Part shown: positions 34,600 to 46,395 of the stretch, in pieces
How the letters are laid out: every line of letters starts with the position of its first letter
Position numbering within the stretch: position 1 is the stretch's first letter
From: Eustoma russellianum
Lineage: Eukaryota > Streptophyta > Magnoliopsida > Gentianales > Gentianaceae
Assembly (NCBI GenBank): GCA_036186865.1
Contig: AP025048.1
Span: 31,794,852 to 31,858,851, forward strand
Direction of reading: 5' to 3'
DNA length: 64,000 nucleotides
Made by a program: the position numbers and the translations under genes
The notes under the pieces: generated by a model
What the model saw: only the letters and a program-made list of their open reading frames with translations
Told to the model about the DNA's origin: nothing
Database searches by the model: none

Positions 34600-34985
34600 G
34601 AGACGTCAATCTCTCACATGGATCGATTGACTTATACATCAGCCCCTCATGAAGGCACATGGATCGGTCCATGTGAAGATTGTGGAAGTTTCAAACTTTC
34701 GACCCTATGTCGATCTCTCAACTAGAGGGACGTGGATCGATCGACGGCACGTGAGTCTATCAACAAGAGACGTCAATCGATCGACGTAAGACATTCAAAA
34801 CGTGAAAGCTTCAGCAAGAAATTGATCTCTCAGCCCAGGAGACATCGATCGATCGATGTACATCAGTCTCTCAAAGAAGAGACATCGATTGATCGATGTA
34901 GTACAGGTTCAAAAACTATAACCTTTCGGGCAAACGTCGATCTCTCAGCACAGGTACATGGATCAAACGACGTCCCCGAGAATTC
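34600..34985. repeat. ATCGATCGAT palindrome array, 5' LTR copy i
   Basis: Sites such as ACATCGATCGATCGATGT (an 18-bp perfect palindrome) alternate with TCGATCTCTCAG. Several copies here have CG changed to CA or TG relative to the 3' LTR. The array lies about 260-650 bp upstream of the TATA box. Confidence 0.85.
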
Positions 34986-35245
34986 AAAATTTTTTGAACG
35001 TTGGAACAAAATCCAAGGGAGATTTATGATGTTTTCTCTCTCCAATCTTGCTCAAATTTCTTGTGGAATTTACTCCAACATACTACATGCTTCTTTGACT
35101 ATTTTATCTATGTCTAAGATTCTCTAGGGTGGCTATTGAGGATCAAATCACTCCATAGGATGGCTAAAGACTATTTGAGCATTATCTTGACATTTGGTGT
35201 AGTTGAAGACATGGCGGAGACCTCAAAAACATGGTGAACTTCAGC

Positions 35246-35254
35246 TATAAATAG
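35246..35254 (+). promoter_or_regulatory. TATA box of Copia G 5' LTR, copy i
   Basis: TATAAATAG is followed by GAGAAGC. It is repeated at 38718-38726 and, as TATAAATAT, at 47147-47155. Confidence 0.6.
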
Positions 35255-35960
35255 GAGAAGCTTGGATGAGGCAAATACACACTTTTACCATCATCTAGCT
35301 TCATTATTCATTGTTGTATAGTTCTCTCACATTTGTAAAATTGCTTAAAGCTTGTTAAGCTTTTCTTTTCTCTTCATTGTTGTAAATTGAGAGATAGAGA
35401 GTCTAGCACAAGAGGAACCATAAATATTTGATATCTTGCTTGTGCTTAGACTAGTGAGAAAGTGTGAACCTTACTATTTCCTTCAACCCACTGTGAGAAA
35501 GTTCTTGGGAGAACTTTGTTGAAGTTGTGAGGTAGCAAGAAGTTGTTCTTGCTAGAGCTGTAGTTGCTGTAGTTGCACAAGTGTATTTTCTATAAGAAGT
35601 TGCTGTTGTTGTTGCTTACACTAAGGTGTTAGTGTAAGTGTTGATGTGGTTGTTCTTATTGTCTCTAATAAGAAGAGTAGTTGTTGAAAATCCACTTTGG
35701 CAACAAAGTGGTAGTGGAGTAGAATCATTCACGATTGGAACCACTCTATATCCGGTGTATTCATTCATTGCTCCTCACCTCCCATTCTTGCTTTGATTTT
35801 GAATTTCCTTTGAGTTGAGCCAAACAAGAAAATTCCGCAAAAAGTACCAAACACTCTATTCACCTCCCCCCCTCTAGAGTGTGTTTCGGACCTAACAATT
35901 ATTATCAGAGCCTAACCTTGATTGCTTGGCCTATCTTTGCAAGTAGCAAGATTAAAGATC

Positions 35961-36360
35961 ATGGAAATGACAACCTGAACCTCTTCATCTCACACTTCAT
36001 CTCCTAAGCCTACTGCACTATTTTCAGGATCAAACACTAAGGCATCTATGTTTGTAGCCCAAAATTATTCTTTGTGGAAATTCTGAATGATTAATCATTT
36101 GAAAGGTTATGGATTTGATATATGGAGAGCCGTTGTCAAAGGAATTGAAGTTCCTAGAATTACCAATTCAAAAGGAGAATCAATGTTCAAAGATGAGGAT
36201 GACTACACCGACGAAGAGAAGATAAAATTCGCCATCCATGGCAAAGCATTCGATATTCTCTCAAGTGCTCTTACTAACACCGAGCTCATAAGACCTCAAG
36301 GTCTTGAAAAAGCTCATGAGGCATGGAAAAGGCTTGAAATGATACATGAAGGGATTGAGC
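35961..36360 (+). pseudogene. Copia G gag N-terminus, truncated copy i
   Basis: It matches 39431-39831 almost exactly. The reading frame begins at ATG 35961, meets a stop after four residues and another at 36085, then reads MINHLKGYGFDIWRAV onward. The tandem-duplication junction at 36361 fuses it to the LINE sequence, giving five foreign residues and a stop. Confidence 0.88.
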
Positions 36361-37272
36361 AAGTAAGTTCAAGTGCCTAGGATCATTTGTACAACAAGAT
36401 GGGGACATAGAGATGACATAGCACACCAAGTTCAGGCAGGTTGGTGTAAATGGAGGGCGGCCTCAGGGGTGCTGTGTGACAAGAATTTTCCAACTAAATT
36501 AAAAGGAAAATTTTATAGGGTAGCAGTGCGACCAGCAATGTTATATGGAACAGACTGCTAGGCCATTAAGAAGACACAATTGTAGAAGATGGAAGTGGCA
36601 GAGATGAGGATGTTGAGGTGGATGTGTGGGCACACAAGGCTAGACAGAATCAAAAATGAGGTATATAGAGAAAGGTTAGGGGTGGCTAGTATAGCAGATA
36701 AGATAAGAGAGGGAAGACTGAGATGGTTTGAGCATGTCAAGAGCATACAGACAACGGCGTCTGTCAGAGCAATTGAAAGCCTCACTGTAGAAGGGAAGAG
36801 AAGTAAAGGCAGGCCCAAACTGAAGTGGGATGAGCAAATTAGGCATGACTTACTAGAGTTGTACCTCTCTGAGGACATGGTCCAGGATAGGAGTTCATGG
36901 AGACGGAGGATTAAGGTCAAGGAGGGTAGACAGGATATAGGGGCACCCTAGATCATACTTAGAAAATTATATAGTCTGTACATTGTAGGTTAATTTTCAC
37001 TTTTTTTGGCGTGCATATTCATTGTTGACTATTTTAATATCGTAAGGTTTTGATTTATATTTAATAAAATCAATTTACTAGTACATATTTCTATTATTGT
37101 ACTATCTATACAAGTACATATAGAGCCGGGGGTCTCACTGGAAGCAAACTCTCTATCCCTTGGGATGGAGGTATTGTTTGCCTGCCTCTTACCCTCCCCA
37201 TACCCTAGCGATAGCTTAGGTTGTAGTTCGGATATACTGGGTATGATTGTTGTTGTTGTAGTAGTATTATAT
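36361..37272 (+). pseudogene. RTE LINE 3' part, duplicated copy
   Basis: It repeats 32891-33802. The C-terminal LINE block (36589-36951) carries RMLRWMCGHTRLDRIKNE and ends at the same stop. The TTG run is slightly different (TTGTTGTTGTAGTAG). Confidence 0.9.
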
Positions 37273-37966
37273 ATTGTAGATTTGATTGATAGATATTAGC
37301 ATAGTACCTTAGGTAATTTTTATCCTTACATACCAAATTGTACTCTATAAATTCATATGTGGAATGAGAGAAAAAGGCAGATTTCGATTGCCAATCATTT
37401 CTTTACTAAACAAACAATCTCTTTAGGGGAAATAACGTAATCTTACTAGGGGAAATAACATAATCTTCCACGCAAATGATAAAGAGAAACATAAATATGG
37501 ACATCTTATAGCCTTGGAGTGGCTATTTAATTCAATACCCCTTGGCTAGTATTTGACAGATAACCAGCTTGGAGCATTAAGTTCCACTAAAGAATTTAAT
37601 TCCTCTGTACTCTTAAAAAGAAAAAAAAAAGTTTGAGTTTAATACTGCAGCTAGTATATTTTGACCGGCTGAATATCCCGTTACAAGAAGATAGTGTTCC
37701 AACATGAAAATACTATTGAATAGAAGTAATAAAATCACACAAAAAAGAGTATCGAATGATAAGCCTTTATGGGGAAAACAATTATTAGTCTTGTTGTCAT
37801 GTTGAATGCCAAATCATAGGTTACACTTTCACACATAAACAATAACCATTGAATTGGACAGCTATACCTAACAAGAAAATGTGGAATGGGAAAGAAGAGA
37901 CCATGTCAAAATGGGAATAGTTAATGTATTTTATTTTTGATACAAATCATTTTTAAAACAAATATT

Positions 37967-39368
37967 CGTTGGAATATAAAATGTTTTGATGATGTTAAAA
38001 GATGTTTTGAATGGGTTAAAATGGAATTTCACACTTTCAGTTTGAAGCAAAATGAGAAAAATACATTGTGAAACGTCAATCTCTCACATGGATCGATTGA
38101 CTTATACATCAGCCCCTCATGAAGGCACATGGATCGGTCCATGTGAAGATTGTGGAAGTTTCAAACTTTCGACCCTATGTCGATCTCTCAACTAGAGGGA
38201 CGTGGATCGATCGACGGCACGTGAGTCTATCAACAAGAGACGTCAATCGATCGACGTAAGACATATTCAAAACGTGAAAGCTTCAGCAAGAAATTGATCT
38301 CTCAGCCCAGGAGACATCGATCGATCGATGTACATCAGTCTCTCAAAGAAGAGACATCGATTGATCGATGTAGTACAGGTTCAAAAACTATAACCTTTCG
38401 GGCAGACGTCGATCTCTCAGCACAGGTACATGGATCAAACGACGTCCCCGAGAATTCAAAATTTTTTGAACGTTGGAACAAAATCCAAGGGAGATTTATG
38501 ATGTTTTCTCTCTCCAATCTTGCTCAAATTTCTTGTGGAATTTACTCCAACATACTACATGCTTCTTTGACTATTTTATCTATGTCTAAGATTCTCTAGG
38601 GTGGCTATTGAGGATCAAATCACTCCATAGGATGGCTAAAGACTATTTGAGCATTATCTTGACATTTGGTGTAGTTGAAGACATGGTGGAGACCTCAAAA
38701 ACATGGTGAACTTCAGCTATAAATAGGAGAAGCTTGGATGAGGCAAATACACACTTTTACCATCATCTAGCTTCATTATTCATTGTTGTATAGTTCTCTC
38801 ACATTTGTAAAATTGCTTAAAGCTTGTTAAGCTTTTCTTTTCTCTTCATTGTTGTAAATTGAGAGATAGAGAGTCTAGCACAAGAGGAACCATAAATATT
38901 TGATATCTTGCTTGTGCTTAGACTAGTGAGAAAGTGTGAACCTTACTATTTCCTTCAACCCACTGTGAGAAAGTTCTTGGGGGAACTTTGTTGAAGTTGT
39001 GAGGTAGCAAGAAGTTGTTCTTGCTAGAGCTGTAGTTGCTGTAGTTGCACAAGTGTATTTTCTGTAAGAAGTTGCTGTTGTTGTTGCTTACACTAAGGTG
39101 TTAGTGTAAGTGTTGATGTGGTTGTTCTTATTGTCTCTAATAAGAAGAGTAGTTGTTGAAAATCCACTTTGGCAACAAAGTGGTAGTGGAGTAGAATCAT
39201 TCACGATTGGAACCACTCTATATCCGGTGTATTCATTCATTGCTCCTCACCTCCCATTCTTGCTTTGATTTTGAATTTCCTTTGAGTTGAGCCAAACAAG
39301 AAAATTCCGCAAAAAGTACCAAACACTCTATTCACCTCCCCCCTCTAGAGTGTGTTTCGGACCTAACA
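37967..39368 (+). repeat. Copia G 5' LTR, copy ii (1402 bp)
   Basis: Duplicated with the unit and carrying the same CG start mutation as copy i, so that mutation predates the duplication. A TATAAATAG box lies at 38718-38726, and the palindrome array lies at about 38070-38455. Confidence 0.93.
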
Positions 39369-39370
39369 AT

Positions 39371-39384
39371 TATTATCAGAGCCT
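39371..39384 (+). other. Copia G primer binding region
   Basis: TATTATCAGAGCCT begins two bases after the LTR end. It is the variant used by SIRE-type elements (core TATCAGAGC). The same site after copy i is at 35899-35912. Confidence 0.65.
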
Positions 39385-39430
39385 AACCTTGATTGCTTGG
39401 CCTATCTTTGCAAGTAGCAAGATTAAAGAT

Positions 39431-42400
39431 CATGGAAATGACAACCTGAACCTCTTCATCTCACACTTCATCTCCTAAGCCTACTGCACTATTTTCAGGA
39501 TCAAACACTAAGGCATCTATGTTTGTAGCCCAAAATTATTCTTTGTGGAAATTCTGAATGATCAATCATTTGAAAGGTTATGGATTTGATATATGGAGAG
39601 CCGTTGTCAAAGGAATTGAAGTTCCTAGAATTACCAATTCAAAAGGAGAATCAATGTTCAAAGATGAGGATGACTACACCGACGAAGAGAAGATAAAATT
39701 CGCCATCCATGGCAAAGCATTCGATATTCTCTCAAGTGCTCTTACTAACACCGAGCTCATAAGACTTCAAGGTCTTGAAAAAGCTCATGAGGCATGGAAA
39801 AGGCTTGAAATGATACATGAAGGGATTGAGCAAGTAAGAATGGCCAAAAGACTCATGCTCATGAAGGAATATGAGATGTTCAGAATGAAGAGCGGTGAGA
39901 AGATTGAGGAAACAATCGACTGATTCACACGAATAGTAAATCAACTTTCCATGGTGGACAAGAAAATCTCAAATAAAGACCTTGTCTCAAAACTCCTCAA
40001 CTCTTTGCCAAGAGAATGGACACCTAAAGTCACCGTCATCACCGAATCAAAGAATCTCAAGAATCTTACCCTTGATGAGCTATCCGGTAATCTTCTTACT
40101 CATGAAATTCTTATTGATGAACAAAACAGGATGAATCCTATCAAGCCCACACAACCATCACACAAAGGGTTGGTGGTAGAGTCCGATGAATCGGATGAGG
40201 AAGTTGCTCTTCTAGTAAGAAAATTTAGAAGAATGGTAACAAGAAATAAAGCTCAAGCAAGAAAGTTTTTCAAAAGACCAACTAAGGAAAAAGAAGCAAG
40301 TGAAAATTGCTATAGATGTGGTCGACCCGGTCACTTCATTGCCGATTGCCACGTTAAGGAGCCGTAAAAACAAGAAAAGAAGGTCTTTCCTCAAAAGAAG
40401 AAAGCTCTTAATGTGGAGGTAACCACGTGGGATGATCTTATTTCCGAATCGGAAGGAGAAGAGAGTGAAGATTAATGTGTTGGACTTGTTGCAATAGTTG
40501 AAAATCCAAAGGTTCAACATACTTGTCTCATGGCAATTGAAGATGACCTTGAGGTAAATTCTAATCTTTCTAATTTTCAAGATGAAATAGGAGATTTGCA
40601 AGATGATTTTGAAAACTAAATTTAAAATATAAACATTTGAAGAAAGAGTTCAAGAAGTGCATTTTAAAAACAAGAACTTGCATGATAAGAACATTTTGAT
40701 ATTTCCAGAGCATGACATCATACTCACCATGCATAAAACCGTAGCTCTTGAGAATGTAGAAATTAGGAAAGAATGTGAGAAACTAAGGTTAGATTTACAA
40801 AGACTAACCAATGCTAAAAATAATCTAGACAAACTACTTGGAAACCAAAGAATTTGAAATGATAAATCCGTTTTAGGATTTAATTCATCAAACTCTTCCA
40901 TTTATCCTAAGTCATTAAAGAAAAAGACAAACAAGAGAAAAACACAACATAACTTGTCATCTTCTAAACCAAGACATGTACCCACTTGTTTTCATTGCAA
41001 CAAAGTAGGACATGTTGCATGTAGAGCTAGATTTGGAAGCATGTATGTTTGAAAGCTTAAGGGTCGACAAACTAACCCTAAAGGACCCAACCATCAAAGG
41101 GCACCGATGCATAAATTTCTTGGTTTTGTAGGCTCTCAAGATAAATGGAGTAGCCAAAGAAGAAGGAACCAAATGGCTTACACACAGCGGATGTTTAACG
41201 CACATGACTAGAGACAAAACGTTATTCACCAAGCTCAAGCTCCAAGATGGTGGAACGGTGCATTTTGCCAATGGGAGAGCAAAATTCTTGGACTTGGAGA
41301 AATTGGTAACTCTTCTTTCACTATTAATAATGTACTATATGTAGAAGGGCTTAAATAAAATTTGATAAGTGTTAGCCAACTATGTGATGCTAATTTTCAA
41401 GTTGAATTTGTGAAAAGAAAATGCATTGTGAAAAAGAACGATAAGATTATTTTTGAGGCTATAAGGAAAAATGATGTTTACAAATTTAGCACACATGATT
41501 TGATATCACAAAATGTTTCTTTCCTAGTTGCCAAAAATGATTTGACTCCACTATGTCATAGACAACTTGGATATATTAGTTTTAAAAATTTCAAAGAGAT
41601 TTGCAAAAATGAAAAGGTCCAAGGTCTTCCAAAATTGAATTTCGAAAACCATGGCTTATATGACACTTGTCAAAAGGCAAAGCTTGTTAAAACAAGCTTC
41701 AAGCCCAAAAGTGAAATCTCCACCACCAAACCTCTACAATAACTTCATATGGATTTGTATGGGGATATTGGTATGGCAAGTCTAGGTGGAAAACATTACA
41801 CCTTTTTGGTGGTAGATGACTTCTCTAGGTACACTTGGGTAATGTTCTTAGCTAAAAGGAATGATGCATGCCAAGAATTTATAAAGCTTTGTAGGAGACT
41901 AGAAAATCAAAGAGAAGACACAATTAAGGAAATTAGAAGTGATACGGTGGTGAGTTTGATGGTGAGTTTCAAGAATTTTGTGTATCCAAAGGGTATGGAT
42001 ACAATTTCTCAGCTCTAATAACTCCTCAACAAAATGGTGTTGCGGGAAGGAAAAATAGAACACTTCAAGAAATGAGTAGAGCCATGCTAAATGAATTTGA
42101 GCTACCCAAGTATTTTTGGACCGAAGCGGTAAACACCGCTTGTCATGTGATCAACAGAGTTTATTTGAGACCATCTCTCAAAAAGACTCCTTATGAGCTT
42201 TGGAAAGATAGAGTGCCAAATATTGGTTATTTCAAGGTATTTGGTTGTAAGTGTTTTATACTTAACACCAAATATAACTTGGATAAACTCGATTTCAAAA
42301 CGGATGAAGGAATCTTTATGGGATATACTCAAAATAGTAAGGCATTTAGGGTATATAATAAAAGGAGCATGAAAGTTGAAGAATCAATTCATGTCAAGTT

Positions 42401-44217
42401 TAGTGAACTCATTGAGGATGAACTAAATACTAATGATGATGATGATGAAATAATTGAAGTAAGTCATATAGAGAAATTTGAGAATCCAAAAGGTAATATT
42501 GTCATTGACCTTAGGATTGATCCCCTTCAACCTAAGGTTGAAGATGAAGAAGTAGGAGGAGATACCTCAAATTTACCAGATCCATATAAGTATAAGAAAG
42601 ATCACCCTAAAGAATTAATATCAGGTGAAACTAGTCAAGGCATAATGACTAGGAGGAAATTCAATGAAAATGCCTTCATTTCACAAGTTGAGCCTAAAAA
42701 TATAAAGGAGGCTATAAATGATGAAGATTGGGTATTAGTCATGCAAGAGGAATTAAATCAATTTGAAAGGAGTGATGTTTGGGAATTAGTAGCTAAACCT
42801 AGTGATCATCCTATAATTGGCACTAAATGGGTATTTAGAAACAAAATAAATGATAAAAGAAACATCACTAGAAACAAAGCTAGGTTAGTAGCTCAAAGAT
42901 ATAGACAAGAAGAAGGCATAGACTATGATGAGACATTTGCCTCCGTAGCTAGATTAGAAGCTATTAGGATGCTATTAGCATATGCATACTATAAGGATTT
43001 CAAACTATATCAAATGGATGTGAAATCCGCATTCTTGAATGGAATAATTCAAGAAGAGGTGTATGTAGCTCAACCACCAGGGTTTGAAAATTATGATTAT
43101 CCAAATCATGTATTTAAACTCAAAAAGGCCCTTTATGGACTTAAACAAGCTACTAGGGAATGGTATGAAAGATTAAGTAACTTCCTACTTGAGAACGAGT
43201 TTTCAAGAGGAAAAGTCGACACTACTCTTTTTATTAAAGAACAAGGAAACCATCAATTGCTTGTTCAAATTTATGTGGATGATATTATATTTGGTGCTAC
43301 TAATGATTCTCTTTGTGAGCATTTTGCTAAATTAATGGAAGGAGAATTTGAGATGAGCATGATGGGTGAACTCAACTACTTTCTTGGTCTTCAAATCAAG
43401 CAAACTCAAGATGGAGTGGTACATATCTCAAACAAAATATACAAAGGATTTACTCAAGAAATACAAGTTTGAGGATGGTAGAAGTGTGAGCACACCAATG
43501 AGCACAAGTACAAAGCTTGACAAAGATGAAAAAGGAAAGCCGGTTGAGGTAACCAAATATAGGGGTATGATTGGTAGTTTAATTTATTTGACCGCTAGTA
43601 GACCGGATATTTTGCATGCTATGTGTTTATGTGCTAGATTTCAAAGTATGCCTAAGGAATCGCATCTAGTTGCCATTAAACGTATTTTTAGGTATTTGAA
43701 AGGAACCTTGAACTTTGGATTGTTTTATCCCAAAAATGATTGTTTTGATTTAAGAGGGTATAGTGACTCCGACAATGCCGGAAATCTTGTTGATAGAAAA
43801 AGAACCTCCGGAATATGCCAATTCCTTGGAGAATGCTTACTTTCTTGGTTCTCCAAGAAACAAAATAGTGTGTCACTTTCAACGGCGGAATCCGAATATG
43901 TATCGGCCGCTTCGTGTTGTGCACAACTACTTTGGATGATCAACACCTTAAACGATTACAATGTTAAGTTTGATAAAGTTCCCATCCTATATGACAACAC
44001 ATCAGCCATAAGTATAGCACAAAATCCAGTTCACCATAGTAGGACCAAACATATTGAAGTAAGGCATCACTTTATAAGGGATTGTATTCAAAAAGGATTA
44101 GTATGTTTTGAATTTGTTCCAACCAATGACCAACTAGCGAATATATTCACCAAATCCCTTCATAATGAGACATTCGAGTCCATTAGAACAAGATTAGGGA
44201 TGATAAACAATGTATAG
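39431..44217 (+). pseudogene. Copia G gag-pol, decayed
   Basis: Gag: 39558-40367 with an in-frame TGA at 39921-39923, ending in CCHC knuckle CYRCGRPGHFIADC (40308-40349). A second, shortened knuckle lies near 41000. Protease is reduced to THSGCLTHMT near 41180 (the catalytic D of DSG is lost). GAG-pre-integrase is at 41550-41700. Integrase starts HMDLYGDIG at 41746 and loses frame before 42018. Integrase end, linker and RT are open at 42072-43472, with YVDDIIFGA at 43272-43283. A frame change near 43440 leads to RNase H (YSDSDNAG, STAESEYVSA, LYDNTSA) ending at 44217. Domain order and sequence are SIRE/Maximus-like. Confidence 0.92.
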
Positions 44218-44249
44218 AGGGTTAAAATTGCAAATTTCAAAAATTAGTA

Positions 44250-44355
44250 TACATGGATCGATCCATGTAGTGAAAAGAGAGATCCATGTACATCGATCTC
44301 TGACATCGATCGATCGATGTACGTCGATCTCTGAAATCGATCGATCGACGTCATC
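44250..44355. repeat. palindrome cluster after Copia G pol
   Basis: ATGGATCGATCCATGT, ACATCGATCGATCGATGT-like and ATCGATCGATCGACGT sites lie between the pol stop and the downstream coding region, outside the LTRs. Confidence 0.8.
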
Positions 44356-44592
44356 ATTTTCTGCAACTTTAAATCTAGATTAGAAACGCATTCTATCATT
44401 TCTAACCTAAACAAAAATCGATTGAAATCTCTGTAATACCTTGCGCCTCCCTCTACAAAAACTTCTCCTCTCTTGAATTTCATCTCCCAATCAAATTATC
44501 ATTATCTCTACTCTTGATTTTCATATTCTACCCTCATATTCTTCTACTCTCTCAAAACAAATCCTCAAATTTTTGCCCTAATTTCTCCAAAA

Positions 44593-45849
44593 ATATCTTT
44601 AAGAAGCAAGGACACCACCAAAAGGCCAAGATCATCTAGGAGTGGAGGAGAAGGGTCAAGCAATCCTTCTCATGGACAAGCTTCTCAACCTAGGAGAAAA
44701 CAATCAATGGATGAGATCCAAAGTCAAGTTCTAGCAGAGATTAGAAGTGAGCTAAACTTCTCCAACTTTCCTTGGATTAAAACTAGAGAAGCCAAAGATG
44801 ATTTGATGGAACCTTACCCACCTGGACATGCGAGGAATATCACTAGACACTCTCAAATGTTATATGGCAAACGGGATAATAAAGAGAGAGCCACTATCCC
44901 ACTCAAATTGCTTAGAATCAATGATATTCTAAGCAATAATGAGTTGAGCCCTATCATTGAGTGGTTGGATGTCCAACAATGGAGAAGTATTTGGTTTGAG
45001 AGAGAGATGGACAAAATGTCCACTAGGTACAATAAGCTCTTTTATGCAAATCTATGGATTCAATACATAAATGATCTTCCTTTAGCTTTGCATACTATTA
45101 TTGATGGACATCACATTGAATGGGATATTGGAACAATTTGTGGGTTGATTGGTGTACCCAATGAGGCATACTTTGAGTTTGATGTATGGAAGTGGGATAC
45201 GGCTCGGTGGAGTGTCACTGAGGATAAAGTGAAGACATTCTTAGGCTATCATCCCACTAAGAACACCAATGATATGCCCTTGGTTTATCGTACCCTTCTC
45301 GCCATTGTTACCATTTGTATCAATGCAAATCCGCTAAAGGTCCAAGTAACCTAGACTTCTACATTGCATACCGAATAGCCAACCATGAAAAAGTCAACTT
45401 TGGAGAGCTTTTTATGACAAATGTTATTGAGGCCGCCACCAAACAAAACAAAGTCCTACCCTATAGTAACCTTATCTATAGGATGCTTGTAAAGTCGGGG
45501 ATTGATGTAGACAACACGGATGTTGACCAAATCACACAGAATGATTTCTATGATAAGGTTAACATCCAACAAATATTAAAGGCTAGGAAAGAAGCAATGA
45601 AAGGGAGAGCCCAAGCAGACGAAGACGGAGGTGTTCCAGACGAGACACCTATTTTTGAAACAGATACTCACGAAGCACCTAGTAGCTTGAGCTCAAATGT
45701 TCCTGAACTTCAAGCTCAAGTTACTAGCCTTCAATAGGAGGTTGGTGAGCTCTGAGAAAATGTGTCCTTGCACGAGTCAAGGTTTGCCAAGCTCAAGGCC
45801 AAGATGAAAGCGTGCATCCCCGGCATCACTTTTTCTTCTGGTGAAGACT
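44593..45849 (+). pseudogene. Copia G downstream coding region (env position), frameshifted
   Basis: Two overlapping open pieces, 44707-45352 and 45315-45737, make one protein of roughly 400 residues with a frameshift near 45315-45350 and a stop at 45736. Upstream of ATG 44707 the frame stays open, with a basic, serine-rich stretch, back to an ATA at 44593 that may be a lost start. The middle (LFYANLWIQYIN, then GHHIEWDIGTICGLIGVP) resembles the putative plant transposon protein domain seen in many plant retroelements. The C-terminus is acidic with a possible coiled coil. There is no transmembrane segment, so it does not look like an envelope protein. The role is unknown and the assignment is tentative. 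Confidence 0.6.
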
Positions 45850-46395
45850 AAAATTTCTTTTAGCTTGGTTCTTATGTTTATGATTCTAGCCTAGTATTTA
45901 TTGGTACTTGATAAACTTGGTTGTGTTGATATGAATTAGTATGTCTCTATATTTTTGTTGTTTTTGATGCTTTCAAAAAGAGGGAGAAAGTTAGTCGTCT
46001 ATTGTTTATTGCTTATGAGTTAGTTAGTGGTTTAAATGTTTATTGCTTATAAGCTAAAATGGAAACATAAAAAGCATGCTTGATATTTGATGATATAAAT
46101 TTGATGACTAGTGCAAAGAGGTAATTTGGAGATTGAACATGCTTGGTTGAGGGGGAGGAAATTGGTGCATGTTTGGTAAATTGATGCATGTTTCATTGAG
46201 GGGGAGCTTTTTAGTGCATAATTGTAAAAGGGAAGCATTTTGATATATTCATTGGAGTTGTAAAATCATGTTCACATTGCTTATTATACTAAGGGGGAGA
46301 TTAAAATTTTTCAAGTTTGAAACATCAAATTAGCTAAAATGAAGCAAAAACATCTTTTAAAATCTTGGTTTTGAAATCATCAAAAAGGGGGAGAT
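45850..46395 (+). other. Copia G 3' untranslated region
   Basis: Non-coding, with repeated GGGGGAG purine tracts (near 46151, 46201, 46293 and 46387). The last adjoins the 3' LTR and is the primary polypurine tract. The others could act as secondary tracts. Confidence 0.6.

Larger units (their letters stand above)
34497..35896 (+). repeat. Copia G 5' LTR, copy i (1400 bp)
   Basis: It starts CGTTGGAATATAAAATG (the first T has become C) and ends CGGACCTAACA. It is followed by ATTATTATCAGAGCC, a variant initiator-tRNA primer site. Confidence 0.93.
32891..36360 (+). repeat. 3.47-kb tandem duplication, unit 1
   Basis: It runs from inside the LINE RT to inside the gag of element G and is repeated at 36361-39831. 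The units differ at about 25 positions by eye (about 99.3% identity). AAGTAAG occurs at 32891, 36361 and 39832, so the breakpoints share 7 bp of microhomology. Confidence 0.95.
36361..39831 (+). repeat. 3.47-kb tandem duplication, unit 2
   Basis: It contains the LINE 3' part (36361-37272), the right piece of the F LTR (37273-37407), the U2 spacer (37408-37966), the G 5' LTR (37967-39368) and the start of gag. It is one base longer than unit 1 after small indels. Confidence 0.95.

Noticed and set aside
44707..45737. Envelope glycoprotein call for the downstream region of G
   Set aside because: No signal peptide, transmembrane segment or glycoprotein-like cysteine pattern is visible, so position alone does not justify the name.
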